Shown piece after piece: positions 63,027 to 64,000 of a stretch of DNA of 64,000 bases; the first letter of the stretch is position 1, and each line of letters starts with the position of its first letter. The notes beneath the pieces are model-generated. The model had not been told where the DNA came from. It ran no database searches and saw only the letters and a list, made by a program, of their open reading frames with translations. This DNA is from CAIWHR01 sp963816925 (GTDB lineage Bacteria; Pseudomonadota; Gammaproteobacteria; Burkholderiales; Casimicrobiaceae). The position numbers were made by a program, and so were the translations under genes. The stretch is from contig CAWFMY010000001.1 in NCBI GenBank assembly GCA_963816925.1, positions 62,001 through 126,000 of the forward strand, read 5' to 3'.

Positions 63027-64000
63027 CACGCGGCCTCTTTGTGCTGCGGCGTCGCCGTGCGTTTCACGCTCGCCTGCTTCGCGTGCATCTCGGTCAGCGC
63101 GCGACGGTACTCGTGCGGGAACACCTTGACGAATTTCCCGCGCGCGGCCTCCCAGTTGTCGAGGAGCGAGAGTGCGCGCGTGCTGCCGGTGTAGCGCAGG
63201 TGCCGTTCGATCAGCTCGCGCAGCAGCGACTCGTCGGAGCGCCCGGCATGCCGCAGATGGGCCTTGCCGGCCGCGGCGAGTTCCTTGTCGGCCCTCGCTT
63301 GCTCCGCTTCGGGCAACACCGGCAGGAGCGCGACCATCGACGCATTGCAGCGCGTCGCGAACGTGCCGTCCTCGTCGTACACGTACGCGATGCCGCCGCT
63401 CATGCCCGCGGCGAAGTTGCGCCCGGTGCGGCCAAGGACGGCGACGGTTCCGCCGGTCATGTACTCGCAGCCGTGATCCCCGGTGCCTTCGACGACCGCC
63501 GTACCGCCGGAGTTGCGCACGCAGAACCGCTCGCCTGCCACGCCACGGAAGTACGCTTCACCGTCGATCGCCCCGTACATCACCGTATTGCCGACGACGA
63601 TGTTGTCCTCGGGGACGGCCGGGCACGCGGGATCCGGATAGACGACGATCCGGCCGCCGGACAGTCCCTTGCCGACATAATCGTTGGTCGCGCCCTGCAG
63701 CTCGAACGTGACGCCGCGCGCGAGGAAGGCGCCGAAGCTCTGGCCGGCGATCCCTTCGAACGTGACGTGGATCGTGTCGTCGGCGAGGCCGGCGTGACCA
63801 TAACGCGTCGCGATCACGCCCGACAACATCGCGCCCACCGAGCGGTTCGCGTTGCGGATCCGGTAGGTGAGGCGCACCGGGAGCTTCTTGTCGAGCGCCG
63901 GCGCCGCCGCGGCGATCAGCGCGTGATCGAGCGCGCCGGCGAGACCGTGATCCTGGTCCTCGCAGCGGCGGCGGGCGACTTCGGGCGGCATCGGCGGCTG
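63026..64000 (-). CDS. gltB: Glutamate synthase large (alpha) subunit, C-terminal part (runs off the right edge)
   Basis: Only the last 324 codons are in the window. They form the C-terminal GXGXG beta-helix: GKGLSGGRIVVYPD, GNTVMYGAIDGEAYFRG, GTGDHGCEYMTGGTVAVLG and GMSGGIAYVYDED. The start of the visible part matches the linker CEDQDHGLAGALDHALI. With GltD it makes two glutamates from glutamine and 2-oxoglutarate. The stop overlaps the gltD start, so the two are one transcription unit. Confidence 0.94.
   Translation of the reverse strand, partial: QPPMPPEVARRRCEDQDHGLAGALDHALIAAAAPALDKKLPVRLTYRIRNANRSVGAMLSGVIATRYGHAGLADDTIHVTFEGIAGQSFGAFLARGVTFELQGATNDYVGKGLSGGRIVVYPDPACPAVPEDNIVVGNTVMYGAIDGEAYFRGVAGERFCVRNSGGTAVVEGTGDHGCEYMTGGTVAVLGRTGRNFAAGMSGGIAYVYDEDGTFATRCNASMVALLPVLPEAEQARADKELAAAGKAHLRHAGRSDESLLRELIERHLRYTGSTRALSLLDNWEAARGKFVKVFPHEYRRALTEMHAKQASVKRTATPQHKEAA

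Noticed and set aside
1..64000. tRNA, rRNA, CRISPR array, insertion sequence or prophage
   Set aside because: I saw no cloverleaf-like gene, no evenly spaced direct repeats, no transposase or integrase motif and no phage structural gene. A covariance-model search would settle the RNA question.

Overview
The window is 64 kb of high-GC chromosomal DNA from a betaproteobacterium, most likely a Burkholderiales-type organism. The reasons are a Neisseria/Burkholderia-type trimeric porin, SlmA, a Coq7 ubiquinone hydroxylase, a NDUFA9-like reductase, a class I polyhydroxyalkanoate synthase, a Kdo hydroxylase and a LiuR-type leucine/isovalerate operon. Nearly everything is core metabolism or envelope biology. 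I see no insertion sequence, prophage, integron, CRISPR array, rRNA or tRNA.

Layout. 1-6.6 kb: 5' part of bioB, comF, trmL, a secreted prolyl oligopeptidase, then gpsA, an SH3-domain protein, secB, grxC and a membrane rhodanese on the minus strand. 6.7-11.4 kb: gpmI, a carboxy-terminal processing protease, a MoeB/ThiF-like adenylyltransferase and a DUF4864-like protein. 11.4-18.3 kb: slmA and argB, then a surface-polysaccharide block (two glycosyltransferases facing a CapD-like epimerase/dehydratase and a WecA-like phosphotransferase). 18.7-28.3 kb: porin, coq7, cca, a NDUFA9-like protein, soluble lytic transglycosylase, purE-purK and a CaiB-family CoA transferase.

28.4-44.6 kb is one long minus-strand array of 19 tightly packed genes for leucine/isovalerate breakdown. 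It runs thioesterase, isovaleryl-CoA dehydrogenase, thiolase, methylcrotonyl-CoA carboxylase beta, methylglutaconyl-CoA hydratase, carboxylase alpha and HMG-CoA lyase. Interspersed are transporters, dehydrogenases, two DsbA-like isomerases, a GST and a GNAT acetyltransferase. A MerR-family regulator (LiuR-like) lies just upstream. A near-palindromic operator sits inside a recognisable sigma-70 promoter at 44669-44697.

45.4-64 kb: MBL-fold hydrolase, phaC, a glycine-zipper protein, a FecR-domain protein with a long Pro/Ala tail, a GDSL autotransporter esterase, a short-chain dehydrogenase, dsbA, a SPOR protein, argS, priA, an AT-rich gap with DnaA-box matches, hemE, a Kdo hydroxylase, gltD and the 3' part of gltB.

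The oddest property of the window is technical or biological in an unresolved way. Thirteen otherwise intact genes are broken into two or more reading frames, with 18 breaks in all. In 17 of the 18 the downstream frame is reached by skipping one base (+1 sense). No common slippery motif is visible, and nearly all breaks can be explained by one extra base in a short homopolymer. Insertion-type assembly error is therefore the leading explanation. Broken genes are annotated as single spans, with break positions in the evidence. I found no convincing undescribed multi-gene system.
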